Source of the DNA: Stercorarius parasiticus
Lineage: Eukaryota; Chordata; Aves; Charadriiformes; Stercorariidae
DNA length: 64,000 nucleotides
Assembly (NCBI GenBank): GCA_013396915.1
Contig: VWZL01000320.1
Coordinates: 207,048-271,047 of the forward strand
Direction: 5' to 3'
Below the pieces are notes generated by a model. It did not search any database and was not told the origin of the DNA. It saw nothing but the letters and a program-made list of their open reading frames with translations. Numbering within the stretch: the stretch's first letter is position 1; the number at the start of each line of letters is the position of its first letter. Below are positions 49,801 through 61,800 of the stretch, piece by piece. A program made the translations under genes and the position numbers.

Positions 49801-52407
49801 CATGTGGACTCAAGTCCCTGCAAAGAAAGGATAACTCTGAACAGGCATCGCAGGAATCAATTGTTTCTGTGTTAAAACAAACTAAAAGCTTTCTGATACA
49901 ATGAAATCTCTATTATTATCGGGTGGCTAAAATGTCTAGATAATAGAAAACCTGGATAATATAATTTTAAAGAAGACATCAAGCATAAAAGCAGAGCAAG
50001 ATATAACTGAACTGTGGGAATTCCAGTGCAGACATCCATGTGTTTTGGGAAGAGTCAGTAGAGTAAAGATGAGATTATTTATATTCATTTTAGTGCTGGC
50101 CACGCCAGAGGGTGGCTCCATCCAGAGCCAGGAAGCATCTGCACTGGTCTTTAATGTGTTTTGGGCAAACTGAGGTTCCTCCACACATCACCAGCACGTG
50201 CCTTATAGGGCTTTTTAACTCAGGCTCAGCACAAATCATTCAATTCTGTACTGAGGTGGGGTCAGCAGTTTCTGGAGCAGAATAGCTACCATGGAGAAGT
50301 TGTTCATGAAATAATAAAGCTTACTTGACCTAAACTGGCTTACTATTGAGGTAGCTTCAGTCTCTACATCCGGGACACAGTTAATCCATCATTTGGGCAA
50401 GCAGACTACTGGGAACTGAAAGCTGACTGCAGGCAAGCTGGGAACTAACACATAGGGTAAACGGATGCAACGGTACAATTGGAAGAAATGGTTATATATG
50501 AAGAACAATGGAGAGGGATGGTGGTGTTCATCTTCCACAGTCTGGGGTCTTGTGAAGATGCTGCATAAAATTCTATCTGTAACTTTTAGCATTACTTATT
50601 TAAGATGTAATATCTGCACTATTCAAAAGGCAGATTCCCTAAGACATTGAAAAATGAGCAGATTTTATTTCAGGAGAGAATGCACCAGAGACAAAGGAGT
50701 TCTTTTAGCTACCTCTTTTCTTTGGGAGCCAATTTCAAACATGGAAAAAGGAGTTCAAAATTCTGCCCTTATCACAGCTCTGCCTGTTGATTTGTGCTGT
50801 CACACATTGCATGCAAAGGTTTTATTTGGTGCAACCAAATCAAGCCTTTTCTCTGACTTTTTTTTTAATTATTTTTATTTTTTTCCAATGTGAGTAAAAT
50901 AACTGTAGATAGTAAGACAGTGATGTTGTTGTGTAGCAGCAATTTTGCACTAATGCATAAATTTAAAGACCCTAATTCCTGCTTGGTGATTTCCAGCTCA
51001 GGATGTGTGTGGTAGAATTCCCAGGTGCAAAGTTCATCTGTGGTTTCCTTAATAAAAATATGAACTGCTGTTTATGAAGAGAAATTTCAGGGAACTCCTA
51101 GGTTGCGAGGCTGCAAGAACCCAAATTCCTTTAAAATGCAGGGGAGGGTGGGTGCCTAAATCCCTCAGGGTCTCTTGACTGAAGAGACTTAGGCACCCAT
51201 ATCCCATTGATTCATCCCCCTCTCCACCTCCTGGCAGCATAGACCTCACCGGAGCATAATGTGCTGGTCATACACCCCTGCTTGAAAGAATGCTTATTGC
51301 AGCCAGATAAGGAATATTCCTTTGGCTCTGATTCAGATGGATTTGAAAAGTATGATTTTTCTTGGAAGAAAGCTGAATCCCTTAACTGTTTTCTCCTGCC
51401 ACCACAGCACAACTACTGATTTACAGCAGCATGAGGTCTAGTTTTCCATCTACATAATATTTGGGGAAAGCTTATGGCAACATAACGTGTAAATGAGTAT
51501 AAGCAGAATGTGCTTGCTTTTCCTTCCTGCTTGTCTATACAGAGATGATCTTGACAATATCTGTTTTGTGTTGAATGCTGCATGTCAGGCGTTCTTTACA
51601 CTGATGTTTGCACTGTAGGTGACAGCTCCTATTTGCCTACTGGGAATAAGCTTCAGAGTTTGCACCATCTGGGAGCAAGAAAGCCCAGCAAATCCTCTCC
51701 CTCCTGGAGTAAAGCAGGCAGAGGAATTGCAACCATCGCCTCACTGGATGTTTACTAGAGGAAGCCAACTTTAAAACCTGGATGACTGTCCTGAAAAATG
51801 GTGCCAGGGAGATGCTGTGAATCAATGTCCTTGGGTAGCCTAACCTTACCTCTTCCCTAGCTGGCACAGGAAGTTTTTTCCTGGGATGTTCTGAAGGTTT
51901 TTCTGCTTTCTGGCCAGTCACATGTATGGGCTTCCCAGAACAAGGTGTGGGTCAGCATCTTGTCAAGTTCATTCTCTGCTTTTTAAACCCTCCCCAATCA
52001 TTTCTGTAATTACATACGTAGCCCCAGGGGTAAAAGAGATAAAGCAACAACAGAAAAAAATATTAATAAGCTTCCAGATTAATGATTGTTCACTTATTCT
52101 GGTTTTCTTTCCAAAGCTCTGCTACATTTCTGTTATTTACCCATTTCTTTTTCTTTTTATGCCAGCGGTCAGGGACTGAGAACATGCTCTACTGGTCAGA
52201 GCAAAGAGCTTTTGAATTTTTACATGTTTTCAATTTGAAACATTCCTAACTTTCACAGGAGGAGAATTATAAGGTTCCCTTTCAACTTCTTGTAATTTAT
52301 TACTTCTTTCATGAAAGGATTAAATGCATTTGCTACAAGCTGAGTCTTGCATTCAGTATAACCCTCAAACCTCCATCAGTTGTAATGTGAATTTTTTTTT
52401 AACATAC
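46869..52407. other. Probable intron or intergenic DNA
   Basis: If the exon at 52.4 kb is spliced onward, this is its downstream intron. It contains the plus-strand candidate exon at 47.84 kb and a very strong plus-strand polypyrimidine acceptor signal at 49.36-49.39 kb. No transposon is seen. Confidence 0.5.
47841..47929 (+). other. Candidate plus-strand exon with both splice signals
   Basis: A pyrimidine-rich acceptor (ccttcctgcccctctag) precedes 89 nt that end at a good donor, TGCAAG/GTAACC. One frame is open throughout and reads approximately AIKAGWGYQDNPW and onward to DQGCK. It starts with two bases of a split codon and ends in phase 0. It is on the strand opposite to the confident 52.4 kb exon, so it would belong to a different transcript, possibly a non-coding one. 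I do not recognise the peptide. Confidence 0.18.
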
Positions 52408-52581
52408 CTTTCCTACAATGTAGTTTGGTATGTCTTTGGGACAGCACTTATGTACTTCACCATTATTCAACTTAACCATGCAGTTAGTGAATAAAACATG
52501 GCCGTCAACACGAATGTTATTGTTTTTCATAGACATGTTGAACTCTGGTGCAGCATATATTGGTCTCCAGCATAAGTCCTT
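52408..52581 (-). CDS. Internal coding exon of an unidentified minus-strand gene
   Basis: Read on the minus strand, the segment follows a pyrimidine-rich acceptor (tgttgtttcttgcag) and ends at a near-consensus donor (GGAAAG/GTATGTT). It is 174 nt with no stop in one frame, and both boundaries fall in phase 0, so skipping it would keep the frame. The 58 residues begin KDLCWRPIYAAPEF and include NMSM (a possible N-glycosylation site), VLFTNC and HKCCPKD; five cysteines suggest an extracellular or disulfide-containing segment, but that is inference. Many codons fit the RNY pattern (GAC, AAC, AAT, ATT, GTT, GGC), as expected for coding DNA. I do not recognise the family. Other exons must lie in flanking introns or outside the window. 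It could instead be an exon of a decayed gene, but no lesion is visible. Confidence 0.8.
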
Positions 52582-52837
52582 CTGCAAGAAACAACAGCAT
52601 ACAGTTACCTTATATTAACATTACAAATATATTAAACTCTTCATCACAATAAACCGTATCATTAGATAAACACATACCCTTAATTAAGCATATTTTACTG
52701 ATGGAGAAAATTGTTATTACTCCAGATAGATTGTATCAGTAGTTAATTTCTCTCACTTAAATGGTAGCAGTTTTCTACATGGAGTGTGTGTTTCCTCAGT
52801 ATCCAGCTTATACATATATAATTCTGGCTGCAAGATT

Positions 52838-52920
52838 GAAAAAAAAAAAAGAAAAAAAAACAAAAAAAACCCAACAAAATTAAACAAACCCAAATAAACT
52901 ACAAAATAAAACATAAAACA
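52838..52920. repeat. A-rich low-complexity tract
   Basis: A long run of A with scattered G and C, passing into AAAC, AAAT and CCCAAC mixtures. It sits in the presumed intron about 0.25 kb upstream (minus strand) of the confident exon at 52.4 kb. Confidence 0.85.
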
Positions 52921-53079
52921 TTATCACATTTGTGTGATTTATCTCTTATTGTTTTTCCTTACTTCAGACAAGCTAAGTCCCTTTAGTTGTATGATCCTGT
53001 CACTCTCAGGCATATTTCTCAAACTTTCAATTACCTTCTGACTTTTTCTGAACTCCTTCTAGTTGTTTAAATCTGCTTC

Positions 53080-53313
53080 TTAGAGCAGAGGCACACTAGC
53101 AAGACAAAATATCCCCAGAGCGGTAAGCATGAGAAATACAGAGGTCATGTAAGTTTCCCACTCACTTCCCTTGGTTTTCATTATATTCTTTTTTTGATAG
53201 GCATGAATCATTTTGGGATCATGATCAGCTACATATCCACAGTGACAACTGTCCGTTTGCACAGTCACTGCATCCCAGGAAGCACTCACATATTCTAAAT
53301 GCGTTGCCTGCAT
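53080..53313 (-). other. Open frame ending in a hydrophobic segment (unproven)
   Basis: This minus-strand frame encodes 77 residues. The C-terminal part, about residues 57-77 (TSVFLMLTALGIFCLASVPLL), is hydrophobic enough for a membrane span or a lipid-anchor signal and runs directly into a stop codon. It lies on the same strand and about 0.5 kb upstream of the confident exon at 52.4 kb. It therefore could not be spliced to that exon in frame and could only be an alternative terminal exon. No convincing polypyrimidine tract precedes it. Chance is the more likely explanation. Confidence 0.12.
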
Positions 53314-53949
53314 TTTTATTATAAGGTGTATAGATTTTTATTGTTGATACTAAAGACCGTATTAACCAGTTCTCTTCATTACTTTTCATTCTCTTCTCAC
53401 TCACGATTTACCATGTGAACATATTTAGGAATTGCGTGTTTTCAAGACTGTTGACAAAAATACTGGATAGTAATAAAGTCTGAACAAGAAAAAAATTCTC
53501 TAGAGGTACATCCACCTGGTAATTCTCCATTAATGACTGTATCTGGAGACTTAACAGCTGGCAGGGTTTTAATCTTCATAATATATCATATGTTGATTTT
53601 ATAATGTACCCTTTTCATAGGATGTTGTATGATAATGGTCAAATACCTTACAATGTTTAAGTACATTGCATCATTTACCTTTATCAACGGGAATGTGTAA
53701 TCTCATCGAAAGATAGTTTGACTAGAGTTGTTTTTATAAACCTGTGTTGACTGACTTTAACTAAATTACCCTACTTTAGGTTTTGAGTGGTAAAGCCCTA
53801 TATCAGCCGTTCTATTATTTTGCCCTTTGTCAATGTCAAACTGTCAGGCATATAATTACCAGATTGTCCCACTTACCCTTTTAAAATATTGGCACAACAT
53901 TCACTTTTTTCCAGTTGTCTGGAATACTCCAATATGCCAAGACTTATGA

Positions 53950-54012
53950 AAACAACAACAACAATAATAATCATTATTATTATTATTATTATTATTAAAA
54001 AAAAAAAACAAA
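53950..54012. repeat. Compound (AAC)n-(AAT)n-(ATT)n-A(n) microsatellite
   Basis: AACAACAACAACAATAATAA is followed by about eight ATT units (53,973-53,997) and then a 12-base A run. The AAT-to-ATT switch makes the core self-complementary. It is likely polymorphic in length. Confidence 0.9.
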
Positions 54013-54384
54013 CAACATCAAAGCCACCATTTTTCATAGATTTCCTCTCCTTGCTCTTTTAAAACTCTGAAACTTTATCCTAACCTAAATACTAAATTAA
54101 CCTTTCCAAATTTCCTTCTCTCTGCAGGTAATCTTGGACTGGAAAATGTCGACTACACTATTTCTACGCTGGTTTAAACAGTTATTAAGACTTTTTTTTA
54201 ATGAAATATACAATTAGTTCTGCCAATTCACAGCCCAACACACGAGGTCTGAGACATGTAGTAAATGTTTGTTCGTCTATAAAATCATCATAGTTTTTCT
54301 GTGATCTGAAAAAAATAAACCCAGGTATTCCTAATAATACTTTCAACTTACCAGCTGGATCTAAGCTGTAGGTCAGATACAAAC

Positions 54385-54462
54385 CTCAGTATACCCCACT
54401 GCTCTCATCATTTTTTCACCCGGATTGTCTGAAGCCATTGAAACTCACTCTTCCCTTCCTGT
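54385..54462 (-). other. Candidate short first coding exon, minus strand
   Basis: On the minus strand an acceptor-like tttttccacag is followed by 24 nt that contain an in-frame TGA, and then by an ATG at 54436-54438. The 18 codons from that ATG read MASDNPGEKMMRAVGYTE and end in phase 0 at GAG/GTTTGT, a usable but weak donor. The phase matches the acceptor of the confident exon at 52,408-52,581, about 1.8 kb downstream on the same strand. The start context is poor at -3 (T) and good at +4 (G). Short open segments of this size arise often by chance, so this is only a candidate. Confidence 0.2.
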
Positions 54463-57400
54463 CTGTGGAAAAACATGTTTCCTTCCACAGAAAACACTGC
54501 TTGGCTTGCAGGGAAACGATGCACACCCAGTTCTCACCAAACAACATGAAGTTGACTCGTGATTAGCATGGGTACTCTCCTCAGGGAACTGGGAAAGCCT
54601 CGTTGGCTTCCTTGCTTAATGAGCTAAAAAGCAACCAAATTAATAGACTGCAGATCATACATGTGAGAGGAACTGGGTACCAAACACAAGACTTCAACAG
54701 ACTTTAGGTGTGGCATTCCTCCAACTTACTGTGGAAATCCACTGTGTAGGCAGTCCCACCTGAGCTAGTTGGCAGTGCCAAGGAGAAGTTCATATCATTC
54801 CAGCTAGCCATGTCATATCGATCAGATTAACTGCACCCAGGAACCCTTTGTTTCTCTCCTTGGGTGAAAAGGAGCTCCTCTGTTGTACACATGCATCTTG
54901 CAGATGTCTAAAATTATTTTGGATTATTCCAGCTTGGCCCAATTCCAGCACTATCAGACACTTCTTGGGTGAGTACTGGTCAGTATAAGATACTTATATA
55001 AAACACAGATGCTGGCACTGTTACCACCAATTTTGTGCTTGCAAAACAAGGGATTTGTTTAGACCTTGCAAGGAATACATGAATAATGTCCATAATACCT
55101 TCCCAAACTAGACCATGTGAGGATGTCTCTTTCTGTGGCTTGAGCAGCTTTTTCTGAGGGGAAGAAGGTACAGTGCAAGTGGTCTCAGAAACTCCTGGAC
55201 TTAAATTTTCGGTGGGTTTATTTTAGGTTTATCTCCATTCCTCCTACTGAAGTTTTGCATCACTCCCTGATGGCTGTTCATCCGCAGTATAGAACAAGCT
55301 CCAAGCTTTGGATTTTAGGTTCATATTTAACAGCAGGACAGTCAAAAATTGAGCATAGTTAGGTACTAACAGGTATGTAATTTAGATTTGCCCCATATTC
55401 TTCAAAAGAGAAGAGAATCAGTCATATTGTATCCAATGATTTCTCAGAATAAGATTTTTCTTTACCATTTAGTGCTTTGTTGTTTTATTCAAAAGCTTTA
55501 TAAACACCTCATGGACTTGAGACGGTTTTATTTCCTTAAGTGATATTGTGAAAATCAAGATTTGCAAATACTTGCAGCCTTCATGTTTCATAAATTACAT
55601 CAGTCTTTCTCTAAAAAGAAACAGGACTGCAAATGATCTCATGTGTAACATTAAAACAATGATTAAACTTTTCAAGTGAGTCTCATTCATTCAAAAAATA
55701 TTTGTACAACCTCTATTCACAAGCTTGCTTTGTTATTTCTTAAGTTATCTAAAAATCATGTTTGATTCCTGGTATGCATATTTGACAGTCACAGTTCCAG
55801 TCTCACCTGCCTACACAGGATTTTTCTTTATATTCACTTCAGACCTTTCCATGAAAAAAGGCTAATGACTTGTCTGTCTTTGTTCATTGAAAGAACTTTT
55901 GTTAGCTAACTCTGCAGAGGAAGGAAGTGTTTTCTAGTAATTGAAGACCGGATCCAAACGTAGCTAAAATGAAGTGTAGAGCTGGTTCAGGAATTTTTTG
56001 GTGGAACGTTTTCATCAGGAAATTCCAATTCGTTAACGCTTTTCAAAGGAGCATGCTGGTTTTGATAAAACCTTCATTAGGAAAATCTTCTCCTATGCAG
56101 TGTGCAATTTTTGGTCAAAACCAGAAACAGACATGCTTGAATCCAAGTTACCAAGATGCCAGTGGCTAGAGCAAACACCCGTTACTTGCAAGAACCAGAT
56201 TTAAATTCTTCCTTTGCAGCAGACAGGGCAGCCATTTGAGCTCAAATTTCTCTCATCCTTCAGGAAGGTGTACAGGTCAGCAGCTATTTACTATTCCTCA
56301 CTTTCCTTCCAATGTGAAGAGGATTATGTCCAACATCTTTAATTTCTTGTGGGAAAGAACCACACTTTGACCTTGCTCCAGAAGACAGTGTCCTTCCTTG
56401 TTATCTGGCTCACATTCTGGTCTCGATTCTTGTGGGCAGACCCATGATCTACCAGATCCAAGTCTAGATTCTGTCTAGATCCAGAGCTGCTACTGTGACT
56501 TTGTATATTCCTATTTGAAAATAGTTTTAATTTCCTCATTTTGAGTGTATAAAATCACATCAAAAGGAAAGAGCTTCCTGTAAAAGATTCCCTCTCGTGC
56601 ACTGACTTCTGGTCTGTCTATCCATCAATAACTCATCACCATTTTTACAGAGAGGTTTGAAGAAGATTTTAGGAAAATACCAGAACAGAAGTTCACTGAG
56701 AGTAATTCAGCAATGGAAGTTTAACTGTTCATAGGAAGGAAATGCAAGAGAAGCATCAAGTGTGGGAGGAAAAGAGCACAGAAAAGGAATGTACAGATCA
56801 GAACACAAAGGCAAGAGGGCTAACAGGAGCACTTATGCAGTATAGGAAACAAGACTCAATATGATGAAATATGCCGGAACGGGCAGGGATTTTTTAATGA
56901 CATAAAAGTAGATTATTTTCCTAGGATTTTCCTGATAAAATTTCAATTTCTAAAGAAATTAGATCAACAAACAAGTAAATTTCTGGTAAAGATTCCATGG
57001 TACTCTTTCTCTCCGCTTCCCTCACCCCTCCTAAAAGATAAGAGTCTCCACCCTGTGAACTTGTAGGCATAGAAGATATGTTTAAACATGCCCTCTACCA
57101 CCTCAGAAGTCTGCCTATCAAAGGCTCCCTTTTGCAGTTGACATCTGCTAGAAGCTTCAGGTGTACCCTAAGACTGGTTTTATGGAAGTGCAGATGAGGG
57201 GGATTTACTCACAAAAGCCGGACACAAACCTCAGCATAACTTAGTGCTTAGTGGGAACACCGGGGCTTTGTTCAGAAGTTAAGCCTTACCTCTTTAAAAT
57301 ATGGCTGTTGTCTTTTCCCCTTCTTACAGATATCTCTTCTGAAGTTCCTTCAAAGCAGCACAGAGAGGAATGTATATTTCTCTATTGTATCTGGTTCAAA

Positions 57401-58719
57401 GACTCTCGTTAAACTTATGAAGTTACAATGTTAAGTCTACAACATAATGGCAAGATGCCTTGTAATTCTGCCTTACAATTAAGCTCTCACTCAACGGATT
57501 CTCCCAGCCCCCAAGGGCTGTGCTCAGAAAAGCCTTATCAACCAAGAGAGTGAAGCAGGTCTGTGTGCAGCATTAAAGCGGAGTGAAGGAGCTTAACATA
57601 AAGCCAAGGTAAAGCAAAATAGATGAGAGACTGGCAGATGAATGAAGGGCTGAACCACTGTTTTGGGGAACCCTCAGGGCTTTCTTACTATCTTTTGAAT
57701 CTCTGCTGATCAACATTTTTCTGGCTTCTGTCTTTTCTGCTGTCTATTAGGTAGGAGACAGTTTCAGATGAACCAAGCCCATATGCAGTGTTTAGGCCAG
57801 ATTTAGATGCAGTGGATTTAAGCCCATTTGCACCAGTCCAGCACAATGGCCCTACAGACCTTTTAGTCAACAAATCCAAAATTAAGATGAAGTGTTGTCT
57901 TAAACTTGCCAGTTCTCTCTATATGGAAGTTAAAATATGGTTTTCCTACTCGTTTACTCTGCTTGAGTTCCCTTAAGATGGAGGGTTGGATGTTTTGATT
58001 ATTACAACATCCTTTCCTCTGGCCTCCAGACATGCAACTTGCTGTGCTCAGACCCATTCAGAGTACTGCACATCCTTCCTGTCCTTTCACCATGTAACAT
58101 TTCCCTTTTGCCCTGTTGCTGGCTCTCCCTTCTCTACCAAGTCTAACAGAAGCTGCTTGTCTTCAATTTTAAGGTCTTTTCCAGGTTTCCAGGTTTCTTT
58201 CTCTTTCATTACCTAAATGTTAACTCTGTGCCTATCCAGTGTGGTTTTGGGTTGTTGTTTTTTTTTTTTTTTTTTCCACTATTTACTTGCTTTCAGACAA
58301 GGGCCTTCATGTTTCTGCTCATTTTCCATGAACCTCACCTGGTTTCCAAACTTATTTTAAACACAGTGGTGTATGACAGCAGAACAATTTTTGGTACAGT
58401 AGGTTGACTGAGAAACAAATGTCTAAATCTTTCACTTGCCACATGACTGAAAGTATAGCTATTGTGACACTGTGATACAGTCATCTTTTACATCATAACA
58501 GGTTCATGCAAGTGATACATTAAGGGCTTGTGATGGCCACACATGCAGTAAGATGGTCGATGGGCATGCTAGGTGATTAAAATGCTGCTTTTTCTTTCAT
58601 GCAACTGTTTTTAAATTCCTCACCCAGGAATTATGGAGAAGCCAGCATTTTGATCCAGTGCTACAGGATATTTTGGTATGATACTATGTTAAAGAGCAGC
58701 TGAGAATATCCATCCAGAA
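54463..58719. other. Unique non-coding DNA
   Basis: No gene, RNA gene or transposon is recognised, only short open frames and a poly-T tract. Confidence 0.55.
58254..58275. repeat. Poly-T tract
   Basis: About 20 T in a row after GTTGTTG. It is the longest homopolymer in the window. Confidence 0.9.
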
Positions 58720-58892
58720 AGGTGGTAGATGCCCCATCCCTGGAAACGTTCAAGGTCAGGTTGGATGGGGCTCTGAGCAACCTGATCTAGTTGAAGATGT
58801 CCCTGCCCATTGCAGGAGAGGTTGGAATAGATGGCCTTTAAAGGTACTTTCCAATCCAAACTATTCTATTATTCTATTCTACAATTCTATAG
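58720..58892 (+). mobile_element. CR1 LINE 3' tail fragment, plus strand
   Basis: The sequence contains GGTAGATGCCCCATCCCTGG, AAGGTCAGGTTGGATGGGGC and GATGGCCTTTAAAGGTAC, and ends in an octamer-like tail (CTATTCTATTATTCTATTCTACAATTCTAT). Only the last ORF2 codons, the 3' UTR and the tail are present, about 170 bp, with heavy 5' truncation. Its orientation is opposite to the four minus-strand copies. Confidence 0.94.
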
Positions 58893-61800
58893 ACTTCCAG
58901 AACAATTTGTATGTCCTGCAGCACTTTCTTTATCTACATCTCAGAGCGGACTTGGAAAAAGGAAAATGGAGCATGCTGGAGACTGAGTGAATTGTTCAGA
59001 TGGTCCTGAGAGATCCTGCAAGCCTTAGGGTCAGCAACTGTCTCTTTATTTTTTGTCTGTAGAGCACTTAATACAGTGGAGTTGTAGTTTGTGATGACAA
59101 TGGAATATTATAAAAATAAAAATCATCACACTATGAAACCTCCATTTTACAAATACTTTCTTTCTTAATACATTGCCTTTCAAACAGTTTGTGCTAAAGC
59201 TCTCCAGAAGCCGCAGAAATACTAACTTGTACTGTTACAGGTGTAATTGCTTACTGAAGTTGCACAAAGCTCTATATAAAGTTACTGGGTCATGTAAGGC
59301 CAGCTATCCTAATTTTTCCTGTAAAATCTCCCTTTTTAAAACTACATACTTTCATGTTATCCAATTTTATCTACTTCAAATTTAGGTGTTCTGCGTATGC
59401 TGTTCATTTACACTTCCGCCATAGTCAATGGAGACAGGTACTCATCTCTAAACGGCAATTGTTCACATTTCAACATTGGTGGGATAAATACCTCTAAACA
59501 TGCCAATACCTCTCTACTAACTTTTAAGCAATTAATTTGACGAAGGTGCTTAGATGAAGTCTGGTGAAACAGTGTCCTTATGTAGTTTGACCAACACAAC
59601 TCATTCTCTTAATGCGATTTGGCAGCATGAGGAAAGGTTAGGCTCATGTATGAGCTGCGTGATTCTCCCATCTATGTACAAGATACATACAGTGAAATCC
59701 TATCTCTGCTAAAGCTGATATGAAACTAACCATTTACTTCAGTGAGACCAGAACTAAAATCAACACAGGAATTTTAGTTATGGTATATCACACTACATCT
59801 CTCAAAAAAATTCCTAGAATAGAGCAAAATGTAAAAAAAAAAAAATAATAACTTCATAAAAAGCATTGCAATACAGTAAGAGTGTCTCAAGAACCAGAGT
59901 TAAAGGCAGTTGGAGATGTTCCAAATTCTGTTACCTGAGCAAGTCTGAGCTCCCCCATTTTTATAATAAATATATCAGTTGTTAACCTGCAATATAATTT
60001 ACAATGACCAGAAACATGTAAAAAAAAAAAAAGGCAAAACAAAAAAACAACAACAAAAGTACATGTGGGCTTAATACTTTTACATACTTGTCCAAGTGTA
60101 AGGTACAATATATAAGTGCAAGGAGCATAGAAAAGTTGAAATAGTAGCTCTAGCTAAAAAAAAAGAATCATGCCAAATTCAAAAGCAACACATTAGCCTT
60201 AGATTATCCCACCAAGGAAGAACCATTATGGTAAGAGTAATCATAGGTCCTTGAAATATTAAGTTGATCTGTAAAGAACACGTGAAGATGAAATAATGCA
60301 ATTTCCACTGACTCATAATTAAAAACACTGATGCAGTCACCCTATCCAGATTTTGGGTAACATGAGAGGAGTTTTCTGGCTAAACCATGACATTTTAGTG
60401 CATTAATACATTATCACACATACAGATTTTGCTGCAGTAATGCACTTCAGCTAGTATTGGATTAGTAGTGCTCACTACACAGTTCATATACCTGGCATAG
60501 GTAACAGGGGGCCTTTCCAAAAGATAATGTGTGAAAACAAATCTATTACTTAAATTATATGAAAGGGAAATGTACAGTCAGTAGCACTTGGCCCTTCATA
60601 TGTTAAACCCTTGATATAATCCCAAACACAATAAAACTGTCAGAATATGTCTTCTACCCACTTCCAACAGGACACACATTAATTAAAACAAGCAATGTCT
60701 AATAAGATGCAGAACTTGCTCAATTGTGCTCATGTATTGAATTTCAGAGATGAGAATTCCTCCAGATTTCTGCTTTGCAGTCAAACATTGGGTTTCTAAA
60801 TCTTAGATTATAATGGGGGCATGTAGACTGCTGGCTTCTCTCAGCTGTTCAGAAATGACTGACTGTGCACCAAAGTCTGGTTCAGGTCTTCATTCCACTG
60901 AAATTATTTCCAAAACTCAGAGCATCAATCATTGATTTCTTTCTGGTTGGAGCTATGCCACTGAGCCTTCTCTGGTCTGCAGAAGTACCTGCTCTATGAA
61001 CCATTTGATTAATAGTCACAAACTCTCAATTCTAGTAGAAAAGATAACTTCCATCATATAGCTACCCCTCCCCAGCTAAGCTCTTTTGATCTTTGTAGGA
61101 ATTAGGGAGGACTTTATAAATAAAATATTGGTTCTGGATAATATATATAATACGTTTTCCATCATCTAAGGAGAAGGGAGAGAAAGTCTTCGGCTTAAAA
61201 AACAGAAATCTTCCCATCTCTTCTCTTTCCTCCCTCCTGTGAAAGAAGCTATTGCCTAGCCCATCCACACTGTCATGAGTAACAGCAGTTCTACTACAAA
61301 CATAGGGTTTTTTTCTATTTGATTACACAAGCCAGGAGGGCTGTAGGTTCAAGTGTTAGTTTCCTAAAGATACTTTATCCAATACTTACTGGCTTAGAAA
61401 GCAAAACTGAAATTCAAAAAGTTAGTTGTTTCCTTTTCTTTTTTCGTATCTCCCTCTGTGAAAGTGACAGAACTAAATTTAAACTCACATTCCTCTTTAT
61501 AATATAGAATGATTCACAGTGCTTAATATTTGTCATTATTATTTCATGATACATTCAAGCTATCTGCTATCTGAATTTCATTGAACAGAACAGGTAGCTA
61601 ATTGTAGAAAAAACTTTCTTTTTTCATCTATAAGCCAATATAGAATATCCTTCAGGGTGGAACTGTTAAATCAACTGGTATTTAGTTCCTTAATTAAAGT
61701 GACTCCATTTGTTCTGTTGGTTAAACGTATATTTTTTGAGAATATGATCCATAACGTTTCATCATGCAATGAACTCAATGTTCAAGCAGATACTTGTCTT

